A stretch of DNA of 49,996 nt, from positions 1-49,996 of the forward strand of contig CAMAPN010000007.1 of the NCBI GenBank assembly GCA_945860275.1, given 5' to 3'. How positions within the stretch are numbered: the first letter of the stretch is position 1; every line of letters begins with the position of its first letter. Positions 41,329 through 49,996 of this stretch are shown here, piece after piece. This DNA comes from Bifidobacterium breve. Lineage in GTDB: Bacteria; Actinomycetota; Actinomycetes; Nanopelagicales; Nanopelagicaceae. The notes under the pieces were generated by a model, which was given only the letters and a program-made list of their open reading frames with translations, was not told the DNA's origin and did no database searches. A program made the position numbers and the translations under genes.

Positions 41329-41334
41329 TAACCT
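41329..41334 (+). promoter_or_regulatory. TAACCT -10 box placed for a leaderless xerC transcript
   Basis: TAACCT ends 6 bases before the ATG at 41341, with no SD between them. The rest of the gap after the secreted-protein gene shows no terminator. Confidence 0.4.
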
Positions 41335-41340
41335 TTAAAC

Positions 41341-42246
41341 ATGCTCGCAGAATGCTTACCGCACTATGAGGAGCATCTTCGCCTGCAGCGCAATCTCTCT
41401 GAGCACACCATCCGCGCCTACCTCGGCGATCTCACCGCACTTTTCTCCCATAGCGCAACACTGGGCATTACCTCTGTCGATCAACTGACCCTCGCTGCGA
41501 TCCGCTCATGGCTAGCAACACAACAGAGCAAAGGCGGTGCACGCACGACGATTGCTCGAAGAGCGGTAGCTGTGCGCACCTTCACTGCCTGGGCAACTAA
41601 AAATGAATTGATGAAGGAAGATGTTGGTGAGCGGCTGGCGACTCCTAAATCACAACGAACGCTGCCAACCGTGCTTACCGTCTCTGAAACTGAGGAAGTT
41701 TTCAACGCGCTCGAGAGCGCACTTGGCGAGGAAGCAGAGCCCCATGCGACGCGCAATATCGCCATCATCGAACTGCTCTACAGCACTGGAATCCGAGTCT
41801 CTGAGTTATGCGGGTTGGATTTAGAGGATATTGATCGAGCGCGAAATACCATTCGAGTATTTGGTAAGGGGAGAAAAGAGCGGACTGTGCCACTGGGCGC
41901 ACCAGCGCTTAAGGCAATTGATCGCTGGATATCCGATGCTCGTGCCTCATATGTAAGCGGCACATCCGGCTTGGCGCTATTTCTCGGTGCACGTGGTAAA
42001 CGAATCGATCCACGAACAGTTCGGGAAGTCGTTTACTCTGCGTTGCAAGCGTTGCCCAATGCACCAAAATTTGGGCCCCATGGATTGCGCCATAGCGCGG
42101 CAACACATTTACTCGAACGTGGCGCAGATTTACGAACGGTGCAAGAGATCTTGGGTCACGCCTCATTAGCCACGACCCAGATCTATACCCATGTGTCAGA
42201 GGAGCGATTAAAAGCTGCATACATGCAAGCCCATCCGCGTGCGTGA
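41341..42246 (+). CDS. xerC: tyrosine recombinase XerC-type
   Basis: Site-specific recombinase resolving chromosome dimers at dif. The 301-residue protein has an N-terminal SAM-like DNA-binding domain and the catalytic set: Arg in STGIRVSEL, Lys in GKGRKERTVPL, HxxR in HGLRHSAATHLL, His in LGHASLATTQ, and Tyr282 in QIYTHVSEERL. Its place before the M23-family gene and rpsB is the conserved actinobacterial position of XerC. No phage or integron genes are nearby, so a housekeeping role is favoured. Confidence 0.92.
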   Translation: MLAECLPHYEEHLRLQRNLSEHTIRAYLGDLTALFSHSATLGITSVDQLTLAAIRSWLATQQSKGGARTTIARRAVAVRTFTAWATKNELMKEDVGERLATPKSQRTLPTVLTVSETEEVFNALESALGEEAEPHATRNIAIIELLYSTGIRVSELCGLDLEDIDRARNTIRVFGKGRKERTVPLGAPALKAIDRWISDARASYVSGTSGLALFLGARGKRIDPRTVREVVYSALQALPNAPKFGPHGLRHSAATHLLERGADLRTVQEILGHASLATTQIYTHVSEERLKAAYMQAHPRA

Positions 42247-42256
42247 AATTATTCTC

Positions 42257-42805
42257 TTACGAGAATCGGGGAAGTAACACAGCCCGTCCAAGGTGCTTCA
42301 TCGGATTGGAATAGCGAGTACCAATTCTTTCACCCCAATGCAGACACGGGCGTGCACAATGAAAGAGCGGTGCAACGCGAGCAAAATTCACACCTTGCAT
42401 GACGGAATAACCAATCGGAAAATCTGTTGTCGCAGGAAGATATGTAGTTCGTCGCAACACCAATTGATCATGATGGGCGAGCACCACTATTGGAATCTCA
42501 TTGACGGTTCCAGCAAATGAGATTACGCCGTCAATTGGCGCACGAATCGCTTCGCCAAATGTGGCCAGTAGGTCGACCCCCATGTGGCGTGCTGGACTTG
42601 TGCCGGCGCCGCGCTTTCCCTGTGGGTGGTAGGCGGTCAGAAGTGGACGTTCCCCGGGAAGGGGTGCAATCCAGACAGAGGAGCGCCCTTCACTCGTAGC
42701 GGTGGTGGGAAGCGCAATGCCAGTGAGGAAGGTAGTTGTGGCGAGGGTGGCGATAACCGCCCATTTCAATGGTGATCTCATAGCAGGCGATAGTGGGTGG
42801 CCCAT
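42257..42805 (-). CDS. secreted M23-family peptidase-like protein
   Basis: With ATG 42805 (AGGG just upstream on the minus strand; ATG 42781 is also possible) the protein has 182 residues. A signal peptide follows the second Met (RSPLKWAVIATLATTTFLTG). The M23 HxxxD is present in HMGVDLLATFGEAIRAP, followed by GVISFAG. The usual HLH is replaced by CLHWGER, as in a group of actinobacterial M23-like proteins encoded beside rpsB. It may cut peptidoglycan or act as a degenerate regulator. It converges on xerC and diverges from rpsB. Confidence 0.85.
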   Translation of the reverse strand: MGHPLSPAMRSPLKWAVIATLATTTFLTGIALPTTATSEGRSSVWIAPLPGERPLLTAYHPQGKRGAGTSPARHMGVDLLATFGEAIRAPIDGVISFAGTVNEIPIVVLAHHDQLVLRRTTYLPATTDFPIGYSVMQGVNFARVAPLFHCARPCLHWGERIGTRYSNPMKHLGRAVLLPRFS

Positions 42806-42862
42806 GTGAGCCCTGGCTCGCTCCGAGCAAAAGCTGGGGAATTTCGCGCCCTGTGGGTCAGG

Positions 42863-43061
42863 TAGGCTTATCCCTAGCACCGCGTAAAACCGGTGACTTC
42901 ACGCAATCCGAGCCCCTTCACTACCTCGGTCCGCGCGCGAAATGCTCGTGGTCCATCAGAAGGGCGCCGGCTCAGATTGCTAGGGGTACGAACCAAATTG
43001 GTACGTACCAACAACCGAGTGCGCAAGGTTCTACCTTGTGCAGAATTAGGAGCGCGCAACC
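42863..43061 (+). promoter_or_regulatory. promoter box and structured leader of rpsB
   Basis: TAGGCT (42863-42868) is a -10 candidate that would give a leader of about 185 nt. Near the gene are nested inverted repeats: ACCAAATTGGT (42992-43002), the perfect palindrome TTGGTACGTACCAA (42998-43011), which overlaps it, and a 9-bp stem 43021-43029/43033-43041 with a TCT loop and one G-U pair. AGGAG (43049-43053) precedes the ATG. Autoregulation by S2 is known for rpsB in enterobacteria; here it is inference. Confidence 0.5.
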
Positions 43062-43847
43062 ATGGCGGTTGTCACCATGCGAGAACTCCTCGACAGCGGC
43101 GTCCACTTCGGACATCAAACGCGTCGATGGAATCCAAAGATGAAGCGTTACATCTTCACCGAACGTAACGGCATCTACATCATCGATATCCAACAATCAC
43201 TTGCGCTGATCGATCAAGCGTATGCATTCGTGAAGGACACTGTCGCACGCGGCGGAAATATCCTTTTCGTTGGAACGAAGAAGCAAGCGCAAGAGCCCAT
43301 CATCGAACAGGCTAAGCGCGTTGGTATGCCTTATGTGACTGAGCGTTGGCTCGGCGGCATGCTCACCAACTTCAACACCGTGGCAAAGCGAATCGATCGC
43401 CTCAAAGAGCTCGAAGCGCTCGAAGCGAACCAAGATCAGATTCGCACGAAGAAGGAGCTCCTTGTCCTCCGTCGCGAAAAAGATAAGTTGAAGAAGAACC
43501 TCGATGGAATTCGAAACATGACTAAGACCCCTTCAGCTATCTGGGTTGTCGACACCAAGAAAGAGCACCTTGCCGTACAAGAGGCGCACAAGCTTGGTAT
43601 TCCAGTCATCGCGATTCTCGATACCAACTGCGATCCAGATGAGGTCGAATACAAGATTCCAGGAAACGACGATGCAATTCGCTCCGTCGCGCTCCTTACC
43701 CGCGTCATCGCTGATGCTGTTATTGCAGGTATGCAAGCACGCCAGGCACAAAATAAGCCTGAGCCTGCAGCAGCTGCTGTTGCCGATGTTGCAGCAGAGT
43801 TAGAAGCGGCAGTCGCACCTGCAGCACCAGAAACTCCCGCAAACTAA
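43062..43847 (+). CDS. rpsB: 30S ribosomal protein S2
   Basis: The 261-residue protein begins [27 protein letters not shown] in the S2 pattern (quoted motif core: [15 protein letters not shown]). It has the second signature around [19 protein letters not shown] and an Ala/Glu/Pro-rich C-terminal tail typical of actinobacteria. It heads the translation cluster rpsB-tsf-pyrH-frr. Confidence 0.97.
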   Translation: MAVVTMRELLDSGVHFGHQTRRWNPKMKRYIFTERNGIYIIDIQQSLALIDQAYAFVKDTVARGGNILFVGTKKQAQEPIIEQAKRVGMPYVTERWLGGMLTNFNTVAKRIDRLKELEALEANQDQIRTKKELLVLRREKDKLKKNLDGIRNMTKTPSAIWVVDTKKEHLAVQEAHKLGIPVIAILDTNCDPDEVEYKIPGNDDAIRSVALLTRVIADAVIAGMQARQAQNKPEPAAAAVADVAAELEAAVAPAAPETPAN

Positions 43848-43869
43848 AGCCAACTAAAGCCAACTAAAG
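43841..43869 (+). repeat. three 10-nt tandem repeats across the rpsB stop
   Basis: The unit MAACTAAAGC (M = A or C in the first base) occurs three times in a row, the last ending in A instead of C. The first copy contains the rpsB stop codon TAA, and the array fills the gap before tsf. Confidence 0.85.
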
Positions 43870-43882
43870 AAAGCGCAGATAC

Positions 43883-44710
43883 ATGTCATACACAGCAGAA
43901 GATGTTAAGCGCCTGCGCGAACAGACCGCCGCAGGTATGTTGGATTGCAAGAAGGCGCTCGATGAGGCTGGCGGCGATTTCAACAAGGCAGTAGAGATCA
44001 TCCGTGTCAAAGGGCTTAAGGGCGTTACCAAGCGCGAAGGTCGCACGACCTCAAACGGTCTGGTCGCAGCAAAGGTCGACGGAGATGCAGGAGTAATCCT
44101 CGAGCTCAACTGCGAAACTGACTTCGTTGCCAAAGGTGAACGTTTCCAAGCGCTCGCCGAAGAATTGGTCGGGAAACTTGCTGCATCAAATGTCAGCGAT
44201 ACCGAAGGCTTCCTCGCTTCAGATTTCGGTGGCGGTAAGACGGTGCAAGCGCATATCGATGAGGCAAATGCAACCCTCGGTGAGCGCATCGCACTTCGTC
44301 GCGTTGGTGTTCTCAAAGGTTCACCAGTTGTCGCATACCTGCACAAGACCAGCCCTGATCTTCCGCCACAAGTTGGTGTGCTCCTCCAACTCGCTAGCGC
44401 AGCAGGAGATATCGGTAAGGATGTCGCACAACACATCGCAGCATTTGCACCGCAATATGTCACCCGCGAGCAGGTGCCGGCAGATGTCATTGAGAACGAG
44501 CGCCGCATCGCAGAAGAGACTGCCCGCAACGAAGGCAAGCCAGAAGCTGCCCTCGCTAAGGTCGTCGAAGGGCGCGTTACTGGCTTCGTGAAAGAGGTCA
44601 GCCTGGTCGAGCAAGCATTTGCTAAGGACCAGAAGAAGACCGTGGCGCAGGTGCTGAGCGAGGCTGGGACATCAGCTACAGCCTTCTTCCGTTTCCGCGT
44701 CGGACAGTAA
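43883..44710 (+). CDS. tsf: translation elongation factor Ts
   Basis: Guanine-nucleotide exchange factor for EF-Tu. The 275-residue protein has the N-terminal signature [16 protein letters not shown] (residues about 11-26) and the second signature [13 protein letters not shown] near residue 75. The ribosome site is weak (GAAAG), so re-initiation after rpsB may contribute. A 399-codon open frame on the opposite strand spanning tsf and pyrH is a shadow of codon bias. Confidence 0.97.
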   Translation: MSYTAEDVKRLREQTAAGMLDCKKALDEAGGDFNKAVEIIRVKGLKGVTKREGRTTSNGLVAAKVDGDAGVILELNCETDFVAKGERFQALAEELVGKLAASNVSDTEGFLASDFGGGKTVQAHIDEANATLGERIALRRVGVLKGSPVVAYLHKTSPDLPPQVGVLLQLASAAGDIGKDVAQHIAAFAPQYVTREQVPADVIENERRIAEETARNEGKPEAALAKVVEGRVTGFVKEVSLVEQAFAKDQKKTVAQVLSEAGTSATAFFRFRVGQ

Positions 44711-44723
44711 GACAATAGTGACC

Positions 44724-45431
44724 ATGACCTACTCGAGAGTCCTCCTGAAACTCTCGGGTGAGGTCTTTGGTGGCGGCACTGGCATCGGTGTTGATCCCGA
44801 TGTTGTGCAAGGAATCGCAAAACAAATCGCTGACGTTGCACGTTCTGGCGTTGAAGTTGCGATTGTCGTTGGAGGAGGAAATTACTTCCGCGGCGCAGAG
44901 TTGCAACAACGCGGAATGGATCGCGCGCGCGCTGACTACATGGGAATGCTCGGCACTGTGATGAACTGTCTTGCGCTCCAAGATTTCTTGGAGAAAGAGG
45001 GCGTGCCAACCCGAGTTCAAACTGCCATTCACATGGGGCAAGTTGCAGAGCCTTACATCCCACTTCGTGCCATTCGCCACCTCAATAAAGGTCGCGTCGT
45101 GATTTTCGGCGCTGGCGCTGGAATGCCTTTCTTTACCACCGACACTGTCGCGGCACAACGTGCGCTCGAGATCAAGGCTGAAGCGCTCTTGCTCGCTAAG
45201 AGTGGCGTTGATGGCGTGTACTCGGCAGACCCACGGAAAGATAAGAACGCAACCAAGTACGAGAAGATCTCTTTTGATGAAGTCTTGAGCAAATCACTCG
45301 CTGTTGCAGATGCCGCAGCCTTTAGTCTTTGTCGTGAGAACAACCTTCCCATCATTGTCTTTGACTTGATGAAAATAGGAAATATCGCCCGAGCAGTTCG
45401 CGGTGAATCAATCGGGACTCTCGTCTCTTAA
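44724..45431 (+). CDS. pyrH: uridylate kinase
   Basis: Bacterial UMP kinase of the amino-acid-kinase fold, 235 residues. Motifs are [12 protein letters not shown] at the start, the [10 protein letters not shown] loop, and [15 protein letters not shown] near residues 170-185. GTG 44718 is an alternative start two codons upstream. A GACAAT hexamer ends 7 bases before ATG 44724, so a second leaderless start is possible. It links nucleotide supply to the translation genes around it. Confidence 0.95.
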   Translation: MTYSRVLLKLSGEVFGGGTGIGVDPDVVQGIAKQIADVARSGVEVAIVVGGGNYFRGAELQQRGMDRARADYMGMLGTVMNCLALQDFLEKEGVPTRVQTAIHMGQVAEPYIPLRAIRHLNKGRVVIFGAGAGMPFFTTDTVAAQRALEIKAEALLLAKSGVDGVYSADPRKDKNATKYEKISFDEVLSKSLAVADAAAFSLCRENNLPIIVFDLMKIGNIARAVRGESIGTLVS

Positions 45432-45442
45432 GGAGAAGCACA

Positions 45443-46009
45443 ATGTCAGAGTTAGTGAATGAGGTCCTGAAGGATTCTGATTCGAAGATGGATAAGGCAG
45501 TCGAAGTTGCACGAGATGACTTCGGCGCTATTCGTACCGGTCGTGCGCATCCTTCGATGTTCGCGAAAATCATGGTCGACTACTACGGCACCTTCACACC
45601 ATTGGCACAGCTTGCTTCGGTGCAAGTTCCAGAGGCGCGCATCGCTGTTGTTACCCCGTACGACAAGGGCGCAATGGCGATTATCGAAAAAGCCATTCGC
45701 GAATCCGATCTTGGGGTCAATCCTGCATCCGATGGTGGCGTGATTCGCGTCAACTTCCCACAATTAACCGAAGATCGCCGTAAAGAATTCATCAAAGTCG
45801 CACGTAATAAAGCGGAAGAGTCACGCGTCTCGGTGCGAAATATCCGTCGCCATGCCAAAGAAGCGCTCGAGAAACTCGAAAAAGATGGCAAGGTTGGCAA
45901 GGATGATGTTGCACGCGCGGAGAAAGAGCTCGACAAGCACACTAGCGCGCATGTAGCGAAGATTGACGATCTACTCAAGCATAAGGAGACCGAACTTCTC
46001 GAAGTTTGA
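45443..46009 (+). CDS. frr: ribosome recycling factor
   Basis: Splits post-termination ribosomes with EF-G. The 188-residue length is typical. The conserved core FGAIRTGRAHPSMFAKIMVDYYG and the C-terminal helical bundle (VSVRNIRRHAKEALEKLEKDG) are clear. AAGGAGAA precedes the ATG 11 bases after the pyrH stop. Confidence 0.97.
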   Translation: MSELVNEVLKDSDSKMDKAVEVARDDFGAIRTGRAHPSMFAKIMVDYYGTFTPLAQLASVQVPEARIAVVTPYDKGAMAIIEKAIRESDLGVNPASDGGVIRVNFPQLTEDRRKEFIKVARNKAEESRVSVRNIRRHAKEALEKLEKDGKVGKDDVARAEKELDKHTSAHVAKIDDLLKHKETELLEV

Positions 46010-46026
46010 GAGTTCGCGCCGCTGGC

Positions 46027-46863
46027 ATGTCTGACCTCCACTCGCTCAATGAGGCGATTAATAAGAGGGCTGGGCGAAAGCTCATCCCATCAATCGGTGT
46101 TGGCATTCTCATTCTTGCGCTTGTCATTGGGTCATTAAGTTTTATTGATCGAGTTCTCTTCGTCGCACTAGCACTTGCCTTTGTCTATCGCGGCATTTGG
46201 GAAATGGATCGCGCGCTCACTCGAGCAAACATTTCCATCTGTAGCTCACTCTATCTTTCAGCAACTGCGATATTTCTCGCTGCTTGGTTTGAAGGAATTG
46301 CAGGAATCGCTGTGGCAACAGCGCTCACGGTTCCCTTCACATTAGTTGCGATACTAACTCGTGGTCCCAAGGATTTCGTGAAAAATGCTTTTGCCAGCAT
46401 CTTCACTCTTGTATATATCCCATTTCTCGCATCGTTCTTGCTCGCGATGGCTAACGAAGATGATGGCCTGCGACGGATTATGACTTTGGTAGTTCTGGTC
46501 GCATGCAATGACACTTTTGGTTACATCTTCGGGGTATTGCTGGGTAAACATAAAATTGCACCGACGATTAGCCCGAAGAAGAGCTGGGAAGGGCTAGCTG
46601 GTTCAGTAATTTTCACTGCTCTTGGTGGTTCGTTCATGCTCAGCACTTATTTTGATCAGCCATGGTGGGTTGGCGTGCTGGTCGGATTAGGCGCAGTTAT
46701 TACCGCCACATCAGGCGATCTCATCGAAAGCGCAATCAAGCGCGATCTTGACCTGAAAGATATGGGCGCACTTTTACCCGGACATGGTGGTGTGCTCGAT
46801 CGACTCGATTCAGTGCTGCTAACCTCCCCATTTGTTTGGGCTATTTTGAATTTGGTGAGTTGA
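46027..46863 (+). CDS. cdsA: phosphatidate cytidylyltransferase
   Basis: Makes CDP-diacylglycerol for phospholipid synthesis. The 278-residue membrane protein has about seven helices. The CdsA signature is in the C-terminal part: DTFGYIFGVLLGKHKIAPTISPKKSWEG, then SAIKRDLDLKDMGALLPGHGGVLDRLDS (key residues S-x8-D near the end). I chose ATG 46027; a TTG at 46006 overlapping the frr stop is the alternative. No SD is clear at either. Confidence 0.92.
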   Translation: MSDLHSLNEAINKRAGRKLIPSIGVGILILALVIGSLSFIDRVLFVALALAFVYRGIWEMDRALTRANISICSSLYLSATAIFLAAWFEGIAGIAVATALTVPFTLVAILTRGPKDFVKNAFASIFTLVYIPFLASFLLAMANEDDGLRRIMTLVVLVACNDTFGYIFGVLLGKHKIAPTISPKKSWEGLAGSVIFTALGGSFMLSTYFDQPWWVGVLVGLGAVITATSGDLIESAIKRDLDLKDMGALLPGHGGVLDRLDSVLLTSPFVWAILNLVS

Positions 46864-46869
46864 TGACCC

Positions 46870-47976
46870 ATGGATAAACCCCTAATAATTGATGTTGCAC
46901 CTGTCACCAAGCGCGCACCGAAACATTTTGCAGATCTCGCACCTGAAGAGCGTGCACAAGCGGTTTCGGAATTAGGGGAGCAAGGCTTTCGCGCGAAACA
47001 ATTAGCGAACCATTACTTTGCCCGCCATAACGACGATCCTGAATCGTGGACTGATATTTCGCCTGCTATCGCTAAGAAATTAGCCGAGGGGCTCTTTCCG
47101 AAACTTCTTACAGCTGTGCGTACCATCGAATGTGATGGCGGGAAGACTCGCAAGGATCTCTGGAAGTTACATGACGGAGTTCTCGTAGAGAGCGTGCTCA
47201 TGCGTTATCCAGATCGTGCAACGCTTTGCATTTCATCGCAGGCGGGGTGCGGCATGAACTGTCCGTTCTGTGCGACCGGACAAGCAGGGCTCACACGGAA
47301 CTTAAGTGCAGGCGAGATCACCGCTCAAGTATTTGAAGCATCAAAGATTCTCGAAGCAGGGCTGATGGGTGACCCGATTCGCCTCTCCAACATCGTTTTC
47401 ATGGGGATGGGCGAACCAATGGCGAACTACAACGCTGTGCTCCGCTCTATTGGAAATATCACCGCTCCTGCTCCAGATGGTTTTGGTATCGGCGCACGAT
47501 CAGTGACGCTATCAACAGTAGGTGTCGTCAGCGGAATCGAGAAGTTAATCCAAGAGAAGATTCCTGTAACACTTGCAGTGTCGCTCCATACTCCCGATGA
47601 CGAATTGCGTGACACGCTCGTTCCGATTAACACTCGTTGGAAGGTGCGCGAAGTTCTTGCCGCCGCTGATGAATACGCGCGTATAACTGGGCGTCGATAT
47701 TCGATCGAATATGCGCTCATTCGCGACGTTAATGATCAGGCTTGGCGCGCAGACTTGTTAGGTCGAATGCTCAAAAATAAGAATGCGCACGTCAATCTCA
47801 TTCCGCTTAATCCAACTCCAGGTTCGAAGTGGACCGCATCACGCCCTGAAGATGAGAAAGCGTTTGTTGCCAAACTCGAGAGTTATGGCGTACCAGTTAC
47901 GGTACGAGATACCCGTGGCCGAGAAATTGATGGCGCCTGTGGTCAACTTGCCGCAAGTGAATCAGGAAAGAATTAG
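46870..47976 (+). CDS. rlmN: dual-specificity RNA methyltransferase RlmN
   Basis: Radical-SAM enzyme making 2-methyladenosine in 23S rRNA and some tRNAs. The 368-residue protein has the cluster ligands Cys127, Cys131 and Cys134 (CGMNCPFC), the SAM motif GMGEP, and the C-terminal catalytic Cys357 in DGACGQLA, which forms the methyl adduct with a Cys in the partner site. It follows cdsA closely and its stop overlaps the convergent oxidoreductase gene by 4 nt. Confidence 0.95.
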   Translation: MDKPLIIDVAPVTKRAPKHFADLAPEERAQAVSELGEQGFRAKQLANHYFARHNDDPESWTDISPAIAKKLAEGLFPKLLTAVRTIECDGGKTRKDLWKLHDGVLVESVLMRYPDRATLCISSQAGCGMNCPFCATGQAGLTRNLSAGEITAQVFEASKILEAGLMGDPIRLSNIVFMGMGEPMANYNAVLRSIGNITAPAPDGFGIGARSVTLSTVGVVSGIEKLIQEKIPVTLAVSLHTPDDELRDTLVPINTRWKVREVLAAADEYARITGRRYSIEYALIRDVNDQAWRADLLGRMLKNKNAHVNLIPLNPTPGSKWTASRPEDEKAFVAKLESYGVPVTVRDTRGREIDGACGQLAASESGKN

Positions 47977-49262
47977 ACCCGAATAAAGGAATCAAGCGCT
48001 TTTGCAATAAGAGATGGTCGGCGCGTTACTGACTCTTCGCGATCTGCTATATCGGTCGCCAACACACTGCCATTTACCCCAATCCAACGCAAAGGTTCTG
48101 GTTCCCACATCGGGTTCTGCCAGTTCACGTGCGGAAGCGTCGTGATCGGATGTTCGCGCTCGAGAATCAGATGCGCGAGCGTCTTTCCAGCAAGATGGGA
48201 GAGCGTGACGCCATCACCTGAGTACCCACCCGCCCTTCCAATCCCAGAGGTTTTATCCCACGAAATGTAAGGATGCCAATCTCGCGGAATCGAGACTGCA
48301 CCACCCCAACGATGGGTGAACTTCACTCTTTTTAAAACAGGGAACCACGATCGAGTTAATTCAATGATTTCCATATGGGTGCGATGATCCATCTCGTGCT
48401 TCTTGTTCAGTCGTGAACCAAGGAGGTAACGCGCACCGCGCCCACCAACAGCTAATCGATTATCAATAGTGCGTTGGCCGTAATTCACCAAATGGAGCGC
48501 TTCGGCAAATGTCTCTCGCTGCTGCAAGCCGATCTCGCTCCAGATCTCCTCAGAGAGTGGTTCGGTTGCAACCATCAATGAGTAGATCGGTGCATGGTGG
48601 CGGGAATTCTGCGAGAAGACCTCCGTTGCTTTGATGATCGAGGTCGCGCGCACGCTTGCGCGCTCGGTAGTAATAAGCGTCGGTTCGATAGTTATGGCAC
48701 GACTCTTCTCGTAGATTCGCACACCTAACTTTTCTACCTCTCTAGCGAGGGCGCGCACTAATCGTCCCGGATGAATGACGGCGCAATCCGGAGTAAAAGT
48801 GCCGCCAATCGAATTTCGCATATGTATCCGTGAGCGAATTTGATCTTTAGAGAGTAATTCCGATTCGCTGGTAAGCGTAGATTTCAACCGGGCAAGCTGC
48901 GCACCGCTACGCGCGATAGTTAACGTGCCGCTCTTGACGAAGCCCACCTCTGGCGCATGTTGATGAGCAAAGGCGCCAATCTCATCGATAGATGTCACAA
49001 GGTGTGGTCGGACAACGGTGTAGTCAGCCGTAGTGGGGTAGAGCGCCGAACACCAGCCACCATTACGACCGCTTGCGCCGAAACCGATTCGCTCCGCTTC
49101 GAGAATGACAATTCGCAACGAGGGGTCGAGCTCTTTCAAGTAATAGGCGGACCAAAGGCCGGTAAATCCACCGCCGACTATTGCGATATCCGCATCGATT
49201 GCACCATCAAGTGCGCTTCGCTGCTCTTCAACATAGAGCAGCGTGTCGCTCCAGAGGTTCAT
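47973..49262 (-). CDS. FAD-dependent oxidoreductase, DAO / PuuB-like family
   Basis: With ATG 49262 the protein has 429 residues. The N-terminal FAD-binding Rossmann motif is [17 protein letters not shown], followed by the second FAD motif with GASGRNGGW, typical of glycine/D-amino-acid oxidase-like and gamma-glutamylputrescine oxidase-like enzymes. The C-terminal [19 protein letters not shown] is also family-like. Substrate is not shown; an amine or amino-acid derivative is likely. The start overlaps the stop of the upstream flavoprotein by 4 nt (ATGA). Confidence 0.88.
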   Translation of the reverse strand: MNLWSDTLLYVEEQRSALDGAIDADIAIVGGGFTGLWSAYYLKELDPSLRIVILEAERIGFGASGRNGGWCSALYPTTADYTVVRPHLVTSIDEIGAFAHQHAPEVGFVKSGTLTIARSGAQLARLKSTLTSESELLSKDQIRSRIHMRNSIGGTFTPDCAVIHPGRLVRALAREVEKLGVRIYEKSRAITIEPTLITTERASVRATSIIKATEVFSQNSRHHAPIYSLMVATEPLSEEIWSEIGLQQRETFAEALHLVNYGQRTIDNRLAVGGRGARYLLGSRLNKKHEMDHRTHMEIIELTRSWFPVLKRVKFTHRWGGAVSIPRDWHPYISWDKTSGIGRAGGYSGDGVTLSHLAGKTLAHLILEREHPITTLPHVNWQNPMWEPEPLRWIGVNGSVLATDIADREESVTRRPSLIAKALDSFIRV

Positions 49263-49927
49263 GTTCGTCCTTCTGACCACTCCTTGAGGTAGACAGGAAG
49301 TGGATGGTCAACTGTCATGCGCGGATCGGGAATTGGAACGCCGTAGCGATGCTCAATCGGAATATTCCCGGCCCACACTGGCCAAGCGAGATCTTCCTCA
49401 TCATCAGCAGGGAATTTCGACGATATTTTGACGCTCGCTTCGTCGAGTGGCAACGCCAGAATCGTTGTTTGTTTAACCTCTTGCGCATTAGTTGGGCGAA
49501 GTGACTCACGTCGACCTGGGAGTAGGTGATCAGTTAACATCTCGAAAGCACGTTCCTTGGCATCTCCATCAAGCTCTTCCGGTCGGCCAAGAATCATTGC
49601 GCTCCGATAGTTCATAGATGATTCGAACGCAGAGCGCGCAAGCACTAACGCATCAAGAATCGTCACCGAAACAGCGCATGAAACACCGCCCGAAAGTATC
49701 TTGAAAAGACGTGATGCCTTTGACCCATGAAGCAAGAGCGAATCACCATCGCGCGCGATCGCTACCGGAATGACAAAGGGTTGCTCGTCCTGGACGAATC
49801 CCACATGGCCGACCAGCGCAGTATCGAGAATTGCGTAGAGCGCTGCACGATCTTTCACCTCTTTATGCGGCACCCGATGGAGCGTGGTCCGTTTGGTATC
49901 ACCAAGGGGTGTGCCAGATTGCGTCAT
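49259..49927 (-). CDS. pyridoxamine 5'-phosphate oxidase-like FMN protein
   Basis: A 222-residue protein of the split-barrel flavin-binding family (Pyridox_ox_2 / NimA-like). Features are VPHKEVKDRAALYAILD, then HVGFVQDEQPFVIPVAIARDGDSLLLHGSKASRL, which match the FMN-barrel strands. It is not PdxH. It is translationally coupled with both neighbours: its ATG shares bases with the previous stop, and its stop lies in the next gene's ATGA. A reducing partner for the DAO-type enzyme is possible. Confidence 0.85.
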   Translation of the reverse strand: MTQSGTPLGDTKRTTLHRVPHKEVKDRAALYAILDTALVGHVGFVQDEQPFVIPVAIARDGDSLLLHGSKASRLFKILSGGVSCAVSVTILDALVLARSAFESSMNYRSAMILGRPEELDGDAKERAFEMLTDHLLPGRRESLRPTNAQEVKQTTILALPLDEASVKISSKFPADDEEDLAWPVWAGNIPIEHRYGVPIPDPRMTVDHPLPVYLKEWSEGRT

Positions 49928-49996
49928 TAAAAGATCAACTCACATGCTTCAGTCAGTACTGAGCGCAGGATGCCCTCAATCTCATCGAAATGACTC
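49927..49996 (-). CDS. 3' end of an unidentified gene (truncated by the window)
   Basis: Only the last 22 codons are inside the window, reading SHFDEIEGILRSVLTEAC then ELIF and TAA. The stop shares bases with the next gene's ATG (TAATG). The amphipathic end resembles the C-termini of class III aminotransferases, and such a gene would suit an amine-degradation cluster, but 22 residues are too few to decide. Confidence 0.6.
   Translation of the reverse strand, partial: SHFDEIEGILRSVLTEACELIF

Noticed and set aside
41341-42246. XerC-like gene as a phage or integron integrase
   Set aside because: Position beside the M23-like gene and rpsB is the housekeeping XerC location, and no mobile-element genes, tRNA junction or direct repeats are nearby.
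43864-45063. 399-codon open frame on the minus strand opposite tsf and pyrH
   Set aside because: It spans two certain genes and their spacer and has low-complexity Ser/Arg-rich composition, as expected from a codon-biased antisense frame.

Overview
The window reads as core chromosome of an actinobacterium. Supporting signs are the gene order rpsB-tsf-pyrH-frr-cdsA-rlmN, the order folC-DUF4233-ndk-mreBCD-mrdA-rodA-rne-rplU-rpmA-obg-proB, the clpP1-clpP2 pair, a citramalate-type isoleucine route, GatCAB, and many gene starts lacking a Shine-Dalgarno (SD) site but preceded by TAnnnT boxes. Moderate G+C and very tight packing (many 1-4 nt overlaps, almost no non-coding DNA) fit a streamlined aquatic actinobacterium such as the acI/Nanopelagicales group. 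That placement is inference; there is no rRNA gene here to confirm it.

Layout. 1-704: a somewhat AT-rich SAM methyltransferase at the left edge. 763-965: tRNA-Gly(UCC) on the minus strand and tRNA-Pro(UGG) on the plus strand. 1021-5103: protein quality control (tig, clpP1, clpP2, clpX), with two ClgR-like sites. 5126-9832: valS, folC, a DUF4233 membrane protein and ndk. 9832-15625: the elongasome operon mreBCD-mrdA-rodA. 15837-21477: RNase E/G, L21, L27, the Obg GTPase and proB. A serine hydrolase lies on the minus strand (21474-22625) between proB and proA. proA is followed directly by gatCAB (22669-27232).

27240-28697 is a DHA2-type efflux pump on the minus strand. 28802-39331 is the branched-chain amino acid block: ilvD, then an attenuator-like leader with an Ile/Val-rich peptide, then ilvB-ilvN-ilvC-serA-leuB-ilvE-cimA. 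39341-41272 is a secreted Ig/cadherin-like protein. 41341-42246 is a XerC-type recombinase, and 42257-42805 an M23-family protein on the minus strand. 43062-47976 is rpsB-tsf-pyrH-frr-cdsA-rlmN, preceded by a structured rpsB leader. 47973-49996 is a minus-strand flavoenzyme cluster (DAO-type oxidase, pyridoxamine-oxidase-like protein, truncated upstream gene), perhaps part of amine or polyamine catabolism.

No mobile element, CRISPR array, toxin-antitoxin pair or phage gene was seen, and no gene set that looks like an undescribed system. The most interesting signals are regulatory: the ilvB leader, the ClgR-like sites at clp, a recurring TAnnnT-N6/7-ATG start architecture (twice with the upstream stop codon inside the box), the rne and rpsB leaders, and short tandem repeats at two ribosomal-gene junctions.
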